From positions 1 through 58,918 of the forward strand of contig JABMQN010000004.1 of assembly GCA_013203045.1 (NCBI GenBank): a DNA stretch of 58,918 nt, given 5' to 3'. The notes beneath the pieces were generated by a model. That model made no database searches. It was given only the letters and a program-made list of their open reading frames with translations, and was not told where the DNA came from. Made by a program: the position numbers and the translations under genes. This DNA comes from Chloroflexota bacterium. GTDB taxonomy: Bacteria; Chloroflexota; Dehalococcoidia; SZUA-161; SpSt-899. This document shows, one piece after another, positions 36,923 to 44,507 of this stretch. The stretch's first letter is position 1, and each line of letters starts with the position of its first letter.

Positions 36923-37695
36923 GTAATGTCCGCTATGTTGTTCACCTGCCTGAGCCACGTTAGTGCTGCGTCCATCGCCGCTTGGTTGGTACGCAACTTG
37001 TGTTCTCCACCCGGAACCATCACCAGCTTTCTGGGCTCTCTGGCAAACGCAAACAACTGAGAAGCGTGATCGGGAGGGATGGTTTCATCTGAATCCCCAT
37101 GGATTATCAGCAAAGGGCGCGGCGATACCTTTTCAATACAATCAATGGGACTAACCTGCCTGAAATGATCGGCCCACTCCTCAATAGAGGGGGGAAAGTC
37201 ATCATCATTGATCGTACCCACCTCACGGCATTGTACCAGAAAGTCTTCCGGTTTCCTGTTAAGTGCACCAATCGAAAATTGAGCCGGGCATGCACACAAA
37301 ACCAGAGCAGTGACGCGTGAATCTTGAGCAGTCACGTAAGCAGATGTGGCAGCTCCGCCGCTGAATCCCATAAGAGATATACGAGACTGATCGACACCAT
37401 CAAGCTGAGTTAAATACGTGATGATTCCGTCGAGATCACGAGTCCAATCGAGCAGATCCAGGTTGCCTTCGCTTAAACCGCAACCCCTGAAATTGAAGAT
37501 GCAGACAATGAAGCCCTCTTTGGCAAATTCCTCAGCAAGCAATGGATAGCCCCTGTCATTGGGATCAGAAACGGCAGCCGGTATGCCATGGCAGATACAC
37601 AGAATAGGATTGGAGCTTGCCATATTGGGTGGGTAGAACAGTTCGCCAACAAGCTTGATCCCATCTACAATCACAGAGAATCGAGCACTCAACAT
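36919..37695 (-). CDS. Alpha/beta hydrolase
   Basis: 258 residues. Ser hydrolase fold: oxyanion region CHGIPAAVSDPNDRGYP (about 33-49), nucleophile in LMGFSGGAATSAYV (about 105-118), the acid in IIHGDSDETIPPDHA (about 203-217) and His in VPGGEHKLRTN (about 228-238). The family includes esterases, dipeptidyl peptidase-like enzymes and dienelactone hydrolases; substrate is unknown. No signal peptide. The last codons overlap the palindromic repeat at 36894-36922 by four bases. Confidence 0.85.
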   Translation of the reverse strand: MLSARFSVIVDGIKLVGELFYPPNMASSNPILCICHGIPAAVSDPNDRGYPLLAEEFAKEGFIVCIFNFRGCGLSEGNLDLLDWTRDLDGIITYLTQLDGVDQSRISLMGFSGGAATSAYVTAQDSRVTALVLCACPAQFSIGALNRKPEDFLVQCREVGTINDDDFPPSIEEWADHFRQVSPIDCIEKVSPRPLLIIHGDSDETIPPDHASQLFAFAREPRKLVMVPGGEHKLRTNQAAMDAALTWLRQVNNIADIT

Positions 37696-38072
37696 AGCCT
37701 CCTTCAGCCGAATCCCATTATAGCTTGGGCCATAGTGAAAGTCGACCTCGACGTATTTTCTATTTAGTCCATTTGGATTCCAACTTATGCATATGTTATA
37801 TTCTATTCGAACTGAAGAAGGGAAAAACCGAATTTGGTCTGGTTAAAATTTGTAATTTGCGCTGCAATCGGATCTTCTTTTCTAATAACATTACTGCCAA
37901 CAGCGACTATGAGACTCAGACAAAACTCCTTTTATCATAACTTAATCAATGATATGAATCTCACGGGGGGGGCAAGTCCCGGGAAGTCAAACGCAAGCCT
38001 TCTCGTCCGCTGAAGCGAAACGCGAAGGCGGATTGAATGTGTTCGAGAATTAAAGTACACTCTTGATTGTTG
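37696..38072. other. 377-base gap before the Na/Ca exchanger
   Basis: No gene seen. It is AT-rich up to about 37960, then GC-rich with a run of eight G residues (37965-37972) and a hairpin at 37997-38029. It contains divergent upstream regions for the hydrolase (minus strand) and the exchanger (plus strand), but no convincing promoter hexamers were found. Confidence 0.5.
37997..38029. repeat. Hairpin upstream of the exchanger gene
   Basis: GCCTTCTCG (37997-38005) pairs with CGCGAAGGC (38021-38029) with one mismatch, around a 15-base loop. It lies 44 bases upstream of the exchanger start. Role unknown; it may be a dispersed element or leader structure. Confidence 0.45.
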
Positions 38073-39002
38073 ATGGAAACTCTCATAGATATTCTTATAA
38101 TCCTATTGAGCATTGCCGTTATCGCCAAAGGCGCTATCTGGCTGGTAGATTCGGCAGTAAATATCGCCTCTCGTTTGGGGATTTCGGAGTTGGTAATTGG
38201 CCTGACTGTGGTGGCATTCGGCACGTCGGCCCCAGAATTCGTGGTGACGATTATGTCTGCATTCCGAGATATTCCCGATGTTTCCGTTGGTAATATCGTG
38301 GGTTCAAATATTTTCAATTTGGGCTTTATTCTCGGCGGTACAGCAATCATCCACAGTTTAAGAACAAGTAGAACTCTCGTCCAGCGAGACGGTGTTTTCT
38401 TACTCTTCGGGACTGTTTTACTGACTGTTCTATTATGGGACCTAACTCTAAACCACGTAGAAGGAGCTATTCTATTCACGCTGCTTATTAGCTATATCGG
38501 ATTTCTTTACTGGAAAAAGGAGACTATAGATTCTGACGAGTCGGAAAAAACCATTGGCAAATTTCGCCGAAGAGACATACTTACATTGTTACTCGGTATG
38601 GGCATGGTTGTAGGCGGTTCGCATTTCCTGGTGGAATCAGCCGTCGACGTGGCCAGAACAATTGGTCTTTCTGAATGGGTTATCGGTGTTACTATCGTAG
38701 CTGCTGGAACTTCCGCACCTGAGTTTGCCACATCGATAACGGCAGCTCTGCGTGGGCGTCATGGGATGTCGGTCGGTAACTTGATTGGCAGCGATCTTTT
38801 CAACATAATTGGTGTTCTGGGTTTGACGGCCATTTTACGTGACCTCTCAGTAGATACCGCTGCAAGACAAAACCTGATATTTCTCTCAGTAATGGTTATA
38901 ATCGTGTTGATTTTTATGCGCACTGGGTGGCAAATTTCCCGAAGAGAAGGTATTGCACTTTTTATAGTGGCTTTAGCACGCTGGGTTTATAGCTTCATAT
39001 GA
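38073..39002 (+). CDS. Calcium/sodium antiporter (CaCA family, YrbG-like)
   Basis: 309 residues, about ten transmembrane helices in two inverted halves. Both alpha repeats are clear: VVAFGTSAPEFVVTIMSAF (about 47-65) with GNIVGSNIFNLGFILG, and VAAGTSAPEFATSITAALRG (about 210-229) with GNLIGSDLFNIIGVLG. The acidic residues in the PEF motifs and the Asn/Asp of GSN/GSD bind cations. It exchanges Na+ (or H+/K+) for Ca2+ across the inner membrane. The ATG at 38073 is preceded by two in-frame TTGs and no strong Shine-Dalgarno. Confidence 0.92.
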   Translation: METLIDILIILLSIAVIAKGAIWLVDSAVNIASRLGISELVIGLTVVAFGTSAPEFVVTIMSAFRDIPDVSVGNIVGSNIFNLGFILGGTAIIHSLRTSRTLVQRDGVFLLFGTVLLTVLLWDLTLNHVEGAILFTLLISYIGFLYWKKETIDSDESEKTIGKFRRRDILTLLLGMGMVVGGSHFLVESAVDVARTIGLSEWVIGVTIVAAGTSAPEFATSITAALRGRHGMSVGNLIGSDLFNIIGVLGLTAILRDLSVDTAARQNLIFLSVMVIIVLIFMRTGWQISRREGIALFIVALARWVYSFI

Positions 39003-39091
39003 ACTATCAGGAAACTGGCTTCAATCGTCTCCCCGATACTAAAATATTTCCCTCAGAGTTTTTTTGCAAAAAGAGGGTGTGTGCAACCCAG

Positions 39092-39128
39092 CAGATGGTT
39101 AACGTTTTAAACCAGGCACATGGTTAAC
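39092..39128. repeat. Two tandem CAxATGGTTAAC boxes 25 bases apart
   Basis: CAGATGGTTAAC (39092-39103) and CACATGGTTAAC (39117-39128) match at 11 of 12 bases in direct orientation. They flank GTTTTAAACCAGG. The layout resembles a solitary end of an integrase-type insertion sequence, but no transposase or second end is seen nearby. Confidence 0.4.
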
Positions 39129-39253
39129 ACTATGTATAATTACTTTGAACAGGGTAGTATCTTGCCAGCACGTTCATTTAGGATACCTAAAGGATGGAAA
39201 CTGAATTGAAGCTCCCAGAGATGTTCGTTAACCTGCTGCAACCCGACAGGCTC

Positions 39254-39387
39254 CCCACCGAGGTATCGGTGGGCGCCTTGTTGGGGAATGATGGTTTGTG
39301 GTACAACTGGAGCAATGCTTGAATCAGGCGTTCGCTGGGTGGCCGCTGACCTTGCTTGACTTGGGAGACATATTTTTACTGTCTCCC
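39254..39387. repeat. Pair of strong hairpins in non-coding DNA
   Basis: Hairpin one: CCCACCGA (39254-39261) with TCGGTGGG (39266-39273), loop of four. Hairpin two: GGGAGACA (39363-39370) with TGTCTCCC (39380-39387), loop of nine. Both stems are perfect 8-mers. Neither has a T-tract directly after it. Confidence 0.55.
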
Positions 39388-39495
39388 GCTAACTGAGCGA
39401 GTGTAGAAGCGGGGGTCTCACGAAGGATACGTGCCCAATTCGGCCTCTCATAACCGATTGCGGCCTGAGAGACGCGCATACTACAGCTGAAGTAC

Positions 39496-41793
39496 TCAGG
39501 CAAGACGACCCAGTTTGTGTTTTCCCAACCAAGAGTCGACCCCGACGATCAGCGGTGGCAGCACGAACAGCGTGCTTATCAGCGCAAAGAGAACGTTGAT
39601 CATCGTCACAATGCCAAAATCCTGCAAAACGGTGAAGTCCATGGCAATCAAAAGAGCGCCAAATCCGCCCACAGTTGTGAAAGCAGAGACGTATAGAGCC
39701 CGCCCAATCTTTGTCATGGCAACCGTCATCGCAGATACTGGGCTTTCACCTTTGTCCCTCTCCTCGTAATATCGTGCCATCAGCATGATGGTGAATTCCA
39801 CTCCAATTCCTATAATCAGTGCGCCCAATGTAGCGGTGATAGGGGAGTATTTGATTCCCGAGAGGTACATTACGCCACTCGACCATCCGATGATGAGGCC
39901 TATGGGCAAAATAGCGATCAAAGCCCGAATGATCCTCAACCTGAAGAACAGAAACAGTCCCGCGAAAACGAAGCCAATACCAATGAGTGTCATCTCCACT
40001 CGACCTCCGGTCAGACCATCGACGAGTTTGTCCCGTACGACCGCGCTACTGGTGACGCTAATACTGGCACTGGCGGGAGCGTCTGCTGCGTACTCATTTA
40101 GTTGTTTTATAAGTTCCTGTATCTGGTTTGCTCCTAAATCACCAACGCTGATCACCACGTTCGCCGCGCTCCAGTCATCGGTGACCAGATTTCGTCTCAT
40201 TTGCGCTGGTAGCGACCCTACCATCTCTTTTGTCTCATCAGAATCAGACGGTATTTCACCCCCGCTCCGCTGCATCACCAGGTCAACAATACTGTTGGTG
40301 TCACTGACCACGTCTGATAGATCTTCATTGATGCGACCCTCAACTTCTACTATCCATGTGAGAATTTCTGAGTCAGTAACGTCGGTCGACTCAATAAGCA
40401 GGTTCGCCGTACTTCGCCCGCCGGAGACCTCTTCCAGAGTCTGGAGATTTTGTACAACAGACAGGTCGGGGGAAAGGAACTTCAGTGTGTCAGTTTCCGT
40501 CTTGATATGATCATCGGCAATCACGCCAATCACGCACAGAACCAGGGCGATGGGCAGAATGACGTATGGCTTCTTGATCACCCATGGTGCAAGGCTGTGG
40601 AGACCCCTCTCCACCAATCCAACATGATCACCTCTGGCCTTCTCTTTTCTGGTCGCTGCCACAATCTTCTTGCGGCGATCCCGCTGGTACAAGATAGCCA
40701 ACAGAAAGAACATGGACAACAGATATGAGGCTACCACTCCGATGATCAGCGTGCTTCCGAAATCCTGAATCATAGGAACCGGTGAAAAGAACAAGGCCGC
40801 AAAACCAAGACAGGTAGCAACTAGAGCGATGCCGATCGCCGGTCCAATGTGGGTGATCGAGTTTACGATCGCTCCTGCTATGCTTTCTCCCCTCCCGGTT
40901 TCTTCATCATAGCGGTTGTAGAACTGGATAGCGTAGTCAACACCGAGGCCGATAAGTATGGGGAAAGTGGCCATAGTAACCATGGTTATGGGAATGCTGA
41001 GCACCCCCATGATCCCAAATGTATAGACGATTCCCATCAGAACCATGCCAAGTGGCAACCATCGCCAAGCGAAGAAACCCCGGATACTGAACACCAGAGC
41101 CAGAATTATCAGCATTAAGACGATGGCCACAACGAGCATATTACGCATGGTGCTGGACATCATGTCTTCCATTTCAATATCAAGAACGGGTTGACCAGTG
41201 ATAACTGGTTCAACCCCAGTAAATCCAGCACTTGTTACCGCCTCTTCGATATCCTCAATCACGGCCCTTTTCTCGTCGGACGACATTCCCCCTTCTATGA
41301 CCACGAATATGAGAGCATGCTCACTATCTGGGAAAACCTGTGTAAACTCCTCCCTGATCGTACCCGTCTGCGAGTCGGTAGCAATATTCAGGAATGCTTG
41401 CGGGTTGTTTTGTAATACCGATGGGTCACCTTGTTGATCAACTGCCTGCTTTATGAGAGAGATGGGCCCCACTACAGAGATCACTTTTGAGTGTGCCCCC
41501 ATCTGGGTTTCCACGAAGTCCATTGCCTGGATATTCTCTGGTTGCAGAATTTGGGAAATATCATCCCCGCTTATCAGGACTGCGATCACATCACTGCTGA
41601 AGTGTTCATTGAACCGATCATAGTCTTTGTAGACTTGAGAGTCGGTCGATACAAATGTCTCAGTGCCGGTCTCCCTGTTCACCTGCATCACCCCGATGAC
41701 CGCCAGGGCTATCAGTGCTACGCTCACCCCGAGAATCACAGGCCTTTTGGTTTCAATGAAGCGTCCAATCTTTCGAAAGATTCTCGTTTGCAT
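39496..41793 (-). CDS. RND-superfamily exporter (HAE3/MMPL type)
   Basis: 765 residues, twelve predicted helices in two repeats, each with a large outer domain after the first helix. The intramembrane relay segments are GLGVDYAIQFYNRYDEE (about residues 285-301) and GIGVEFTIMLMARYYEER (about 655-672). Size and pattern fit the hydrophobe/amphiphile efflux-3 family of RND transporters. Such proteins export lipids, hopanoids or hydrophobic compounds; the substrate is unknown. It follows the NapH-like ferredoxin gene by 10 bases and belongs to a TetR-headed operon. Confidence 0.88.
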   Translation of the reverse strand: MQTRIFRKIGRFIETKRPVILGVSVALIALAVIGVMQVNRETGTETFVSTDSQVYKDYDRFNEHFSSDVIAVLISGDDISQILQPENIQAMDFVETQMGAHSKVISVVGPISLIKQAVDQQGDPSVLQNNPQAFLNIATDSQTGTIREEFTQVFPDSEHALIFVVIEGGMSSDEKRAVIEDIEEAVTSAGFTGVEPVITGQPVLDIEMEDMMSSTMRNMLVVAIVLMLIILALVFSIRGFFAWRWLPLGMVLMGIVYTFGIMGVLSIPITMVTMATFPILIGLGVDYAIQFYNRYDEETGRGESIAGAIVNSITHIGPAIGIALVATCLGFAALFFSPVPMIQDFGSTLIIGVVASYLLSMFFLLAILYQRDRRKKIVAATRKEKARGDHVGLVERGLHSLAPWVIKKPYVILPIALVLCVIGVIADDHIKTETDTLKFLSPDLSVVQNLQTLEEVSGGRSTANLLIESTDVTDSEILTWIVEVEGRINEDLSDVVSDTNSIVDLVMQRSGGEIPSDSDETKEMVGSLPAQMRRNLVTDDWSAANVVISVGDLGANQIQELIKQLNEYAADAPASASISVTSSAVVRDKLVDGLTGGRVEMTLIGIGFVFAGLFLFFRLRIIRALIAILPIGLIIGWSSGVMYLSGIKYSPITATLGALIIGIGVEFTIMLMARYYEERDKGESPVSAMTVAMTKIGRALYVSAFTTVGGFGALLIAMDFTVLQDFGIVTMINVLFALISTLFVLPPLIVGVDSWLGKHKLGRLA

Positions 41794-41803
41794 CGTTATC
41801 TCC

Positions 41804-42568
41804 TTACGTCCGTTTGTATTCTATCGCCTTTGTTGGACAGGCGGTCGCGCATTGATAACACAAGTAACATTCCTGTTTTGAGTGCATATCGAGAGCCTCG
41901 TTTGTAGGGCACGCAGCCACACATTTCGGCTTCTTGCAATTGATACAATCATCATTCTGCCTCATCTTGAAGCGGCTCTTGGTCGCGACTAATGATAACA
42001 CTGCACCATACGGACAGGCAAACCGGCAAAAAGGCCTGTACACAAAAATGGATGCCACCATGAAAGCGGTGAAGACCAAACCAAATGAAGCCGTCAGGCT
42101 CAGAAAATAGAAGTCCCGAAGACCAATCTCCTTGAGGAGCCCTATCGAGAACACGGTAGCCAGCACAACAAAAGCGATGAGGACGCCAAAATGAATGATT
42201 ATTGGAATTCGCCTGCTACTGATTCTCAGTTTCTTCACTGGTAATTTGTACAGCAATTCCTGCAGAGTGCCAATCGGACATATATAACCGCAGAATACCC
42301 TGCCGAATACAAAGGTGGCAACCACAAACATCAGCAGAACCAAAGCCATAACAGGCTGCGGAAACTGCTTGGAATTCCCCAGAAGAAGGGACTGGAACTG
42401 CCATGGCAACATGGGGGCCCATACCAGAAATCCCATCGCTGCCGACGTGGTTAGAAAAAAGTATCCGATTTTCTTGGAGAACCGGCCTTTTCGTGAGAGT
42501 AACACAATGACGATCAGAGCGATAACTGCGTAAATTAATCCGAACATTTCTTTGCCTTCGAATACCAT
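41804..42568 (-). CDS. NapH/NosR-like polyferredoxin membrane protein
   Basis: 254 residues. About five transmembrane helices, two in-membrane Cys motifs (CGYICPIGTLQELL at about 90-103 and CRFACPYGAVLSL at about 180-192), and a C-terminal soluble pair of [4Fe-4S] clusters: CINCKKPKCVAACP and CYLCYQCATACP. This is the NapH/NosR/RnfB-like quinol-linked electron transfer module. Pairing with an RND exporter and a TetR regulator is unusual; perhaps the exporter's substrate or a redox signal is linked. AAAGGGAGAA precedes the ATG. Confidence 0.85.
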   Translation of the reverse strand: MVFEGKEMFGLIYAVIALIVIVLLSRKGRFSKKIGYFFLTTSAAMGFLVWAPMLPWQFQSLLLGNSKQFPQPVMALVLLMFVVATFVFGRVFCGYICPIGTLQELLYKLPVKKLRISSRRIPIIIHFGVLIAFVVLATVFSIGLLKEIGLRDFYFLSLTASFGLVFTAFMVASIFVYRPFCRFACPYGAVLSLVATKSRFKMRQNDDCINCKKPKCVAACPTNEALDMHSKQECYLCYQCATACPTKAIEYKRT

Positions 42569-42617
42569 TTCAATTCTCCCTTTTCGATTTGTCTCTACCC
42601 TGTGGAGTTAGTTGATT

Positions 42618-43277
42618 TCACTGGCTCTGGTCTTTTCTGGACAGGAGTCCATTAAGCAATAGGTTGGTCACTTCCGTCACTATCTCATCGTTTGACGTGC
42701 TTTGGAATGGGCTCCTGTCACCTTCGATTTGGCGCAGGAGGCTGAATCCCAGGATCATGCCTACCAAACCCCTGGCGGCCACTTCTGGATTCGAGGAATG
42801 GAAAGCTCCCGAGGCAACTCCTGATTCCACCCGCTTCTCCAGCACCTTAAGCAGTGGTGTTAGAATATCTGCCATGTACTCATCGCGCAATTCTCGATTA
42901 CGCTGAATTTCATTGAACAGGAAAAAGAACCGACCTATGTTTTCGGCACCAGATGTCAAGCGGTTCTCCAGGAATGAGGACATGAACTCAGCATCATCCC
43001 ATTGCGGAGGGCGCGCTACCAGATCGACAAGAGGCCCGGTAATCAAATAGGTGCGTACTAGCGACAGGAGCAAATCGTGCTTGTTATCGAAATAGTTATA
43101 TATAGTGCCAACAGCCACTCCAGCTTCTTGAGAAATGTCTGGAATAGTGACAGCTCCGAAGCTTTTTCTTGAAAAAACAGTAAGTGCGGCATCCAATATC
43201 TGCCGCTTCCGCTGCTCTGTGATGCGTTCCTTCTTCTTTCTTCGTATCGTGGATTTTCTTTTTAAACTAGTCGTCAT
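42618..43277 (-). CDS. TetR/AcrR-family transcription regulator
   Basis: 219 residues. A basic N-terminal extension (KRKSTIRRKKKERITEQ) precedes the TetR helix-turn-helix: QILDAALTVFSRKSFGAVTI, then ISQEAGVAVGTIYNYFDNKHDLL (about residues 48-70). The ligand domain is variable. Start 43277 has GGAGG 5 bases upstream and beats an ATG ten codons earlier. A perfect 18-base palindrome (43293-43310) lies just ahead of this ATG, so autoregulation is expected. The two genes downstream, NapH-like and RND, are likely its operon. Confidence 0.88.
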   Translation of the reverse strand: MTTSLKRKSTIRRKKKERITEQRKRQILDAALTVFSRKSFGAVTIPDISQEAGVAVGTIYNYFDNKHDLLLSLVRTYLITGPLVDLVARPPQWDDAEFMSSFLENRLTSGAENIGRFFFLFNEIQRNRELRDEYMADILTPLLKVLEKRVESGVASGAFHSSNPEVAARGLVGMILGFSLLRQIEGDRSPFQSTSNDEIVTEVTNLLLNGLLSRKDQSQ

Positions 43278-43292
43278 AACGCCTCCATTAGC

Positions 43293-43310
43293 TGAATGAA
43301 TTTTCATTCA
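43293..43310. promoter_or_regulatory. FadR-like TetR operator palindrome
   Basis: TGAATGAATTTTCATTCA: eight-base arms are exact complements around TT. It resembles the TGAATGANTANTCATTCA site recalled for Bacillus FadR, a TetR regulator that senses long-chain acyl-CoA. It is 16 bases upstream of the TetR start and 104 bases before the divergent Cys-rich gene, so it could control both. Confidence 0.75.
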
Positions 43311-43413
43311 TTATATCTGCTTCTGTTAGCTACAGTACATGATCTGGATCATATACTGCAATCTGCAATGCCTCTTATTATTTTTTCATGTGTTAACGCT
43401 GGGAGGCAAAAGA

Positions 43414-43614
43414 ATGGATACACCTTGTCCGGGACAAGATTGCCGTTTTGAACGGCTCGAATTCTACGAGTGTCCCATGTGTGGGACAGATGCAATGATC
43501 TTCTCTGATGAAGATGGAGTCAAATGCTGTGAATGCGATAACTTCATCAAACCACAAGATGTTCGTAGCTGTATTAGCTGGTGTATTGCATCACGAGCCT
43601 GTGTGAAGAGGTGA
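43414..43614 (+). CDS. Small Cys-rich (zinc-ribbon-like) protein
   Basis: 66 residues with ten cysteines. CPGQDC near the start, CPMCGTD (a CxxC knuckle), CCECDN (second knuckle) and CISWCIASRAC near the end. One or two metal sites, zinc or Fe-S, are expected. GGGAGG lies 7 bases before ATG 43414, which fixes this start against an upstream in-frame ATG at 43339. It is divergent from the TetR gene. Function unknown. Confidence 0.7.
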   Translation: MDTPCPGQDCRFERLEFYECPMCGTDAMIFSDEDGVKCCECDNFIKPQDVRSCISWCIASRACVKR

Positions 43615-43703
43615 ACACGACCGAAAAGTGCGGTCCATTAGACTGACCGCATTATACTTCTGAGGAACCCATTATGCAATGACGTCACAAATGGGCAGAT
43701 TTG

Positions 43704-43866
43704 CTACGGCAATTCCAAGTCACAAACCTCGAGACCAGTTTCTATAGCGGATTCGTCTCGTGATAATGGCGTTTTGTAAAGTCTGAGGCAGTCGAAGAAG
43801 GTGATGAAGGCAGTATACCGCTGCATCATCTCAAGGGATTCCCATCTCCCAAGGCCCTTGAAATAA
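43704..43866 (-). pseudogene. C-terminal relic of a tyrosine recombinase
   Basis: Reads GLGRWESLEMMQRYTAFITF then DCLRLYKTPLS. This matches the end of phage-type integrases, where the (G/A)xxSLEMxxRYT segment carries the catalytic Tyr, followed by DSLKLYK-like residues. The rest of the integrase, including the Arg and His residues, is missing upstream, where a different gene relic begins. About 50 residues remain. Confidence 0.5.
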
Positions 43867-43891
43867 CCGTACTTCCCACCGGGGGAGCAGG

Positions 43892-44089
43892 TCAGAGACT
43901 GGCTGATTCGCATATCTCCCTGGCTTTTTCTACCTTAGAATCGTCTATTCTGCGCAGCCCTTCAAGCGGATAGATCATCTCCACCCGGCTCATAGCTGGG
44001 AACCGCGACTCCTTCTGATGCTGTGGATTCTGGGCGCTTACGTTCCATTCGTCTCTTGAAATGTACTCATTATCACCATAACTTGACAA
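43892..44089 (-). pseudogene. C-terminal relic of a glycyl radical enzyme activase
   Basis: The last third reads YPLEGLRRIDDSKVEKAREI and CESASL. The activase at 45922-46845 ends YPLEQLERLEDSKVEKLKEI and CEGAGL. The DNA aligns without gaps over about 110 bases at roughly 65% by eye. The radical SAM core and ferredoxin part are absent, so only the 3' end survives. It is a diverged paralogue rather than a recent copy. Confidence 0.6.
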
Positions 44090-44111
44090 TAGTATAAATA
44101 TTTAGTACAAT
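44083..44111 (+). promoter_or_regulatory. Promoter of hipBA
   Basis: TTGACA (44083-44088), a 17-base spacer, TACAAT (44106-44111). It lies 60 bases before the hipB start and is a near-consensus sigma70-type promoter. Confidence 0.7.
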
Positions 44112-44127
44112 GATGGCTATAGTCATC
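44112..44127. promoter_or_regulatory. Operator-like palindrome at the hipBA promoter
   Basis: GATGGCTATAGTCATC is palindromic at all but one base pair and abuts the -10 box. A wider inverted pair, ATGATGG (44110-44116) and CCATCAT (44164-44170), brackets the leader. HipB-type antitoxins bind such sites to repress their own operon. Confidence 0.5.
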
Positions 44128-44171
44128 TTTATTATCTTAATATTAGTATAATGAGGTAAATATCCATCATT

Positions 44172-44507
44172 ATGAGTATATACGGTATGAGCGACAATGC
44201 CATTCTGCGCGAGATCGGCGATCGCTTAAAAAGCAAACGACTATCGCGAAACCTGTCTCAGCAAAGGCTGGCCGAAAACAGCGGACTGAACCGCACGACT
44301 GTGCGTGACATTGAGAAAGGAAACAACTCCAGTCTGCTAACGCTTATTCAATTACTGCGGGGGCTTCATTCACTGGAAGAATTCGATTCATTTCTGCCGG
44401 AGCCGGGGGTCAGCCCCCTACAGCTCGCTAAAATGAAAGGAAAACAACGTCGTCGAGCATCACCCCGAAAGGCAGCTAGGAAAGACGAAAGGGAGGCTGA
44501 TTGGTAA
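44172..44507 (+). CDS. hipB: HipB-like XRE antitoxin
   Basis: 111 residues. The XRE helix-turn-helix spans about residues 10-65: IGDRLKSKRLSRNLSQQRLA then ENSGLNRTTVRDIEKGNNSS. The C-terminal tail is basic (KGKQRRRASPRKAARK). It binds operator DNA and neutralises HipA. The last codons overlap the HipA start by seven bases, as usual for coupled toxin-antitoxin pairs. A second in-frame ATG at 44187 is possible; neither has a clear Shine-Dalgarno. Confidence 0.88.
   Translation: MSIYGMSDNAILREIGDRLKSKRLSRNLSQQRLAENSGLNRTTVRDIEKGNNSSLLTLIQLLRGLHSLEEFDSFLPEPGVSPLQLAKMKGKQRRRASPRKAARKDEREADW

Larger units (their letters stand above)
39003..39495. other. 493-base gap with several hairpins and no clear gene
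   Basis: No intact gene. A 42-codon frame from 39194 has no recognisable family. The gap holds a tandem motif (39092-39128) and hairpins at 39254-39273 and 39363-39387. Further pairing is visible (CCCGCT at 39385-39390 with AGCGGG downstream). Composition is close to the genes around it. It may be a decayed mobile element or an unrecognised structured RNA. Confidence 0.45.
43615..44171. other. 557-base region with decayed genes, upstream of hipBA
   Basis: No intact gene. It holds a recombinase C-terminal relic, a GRE-activase C-terminal relic (both minus strand), and on the plus strand the promoter and operator-like palindrome of hipBA. It marks the left edge of the accessory zone. Confidence 0.6.

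Noticed and set aside
37961..38479. Minus-strand frame of 172 codons
   Set aside because: Mostly antisense to the Na/Ca exchanger, which shows both alpha repeats.
39785..40510. Plus-strand frame of 241 codons
   Set aside because: Antisense to the RND exporter gene, with Pro/Ser/Thr-rich unlikely protein.
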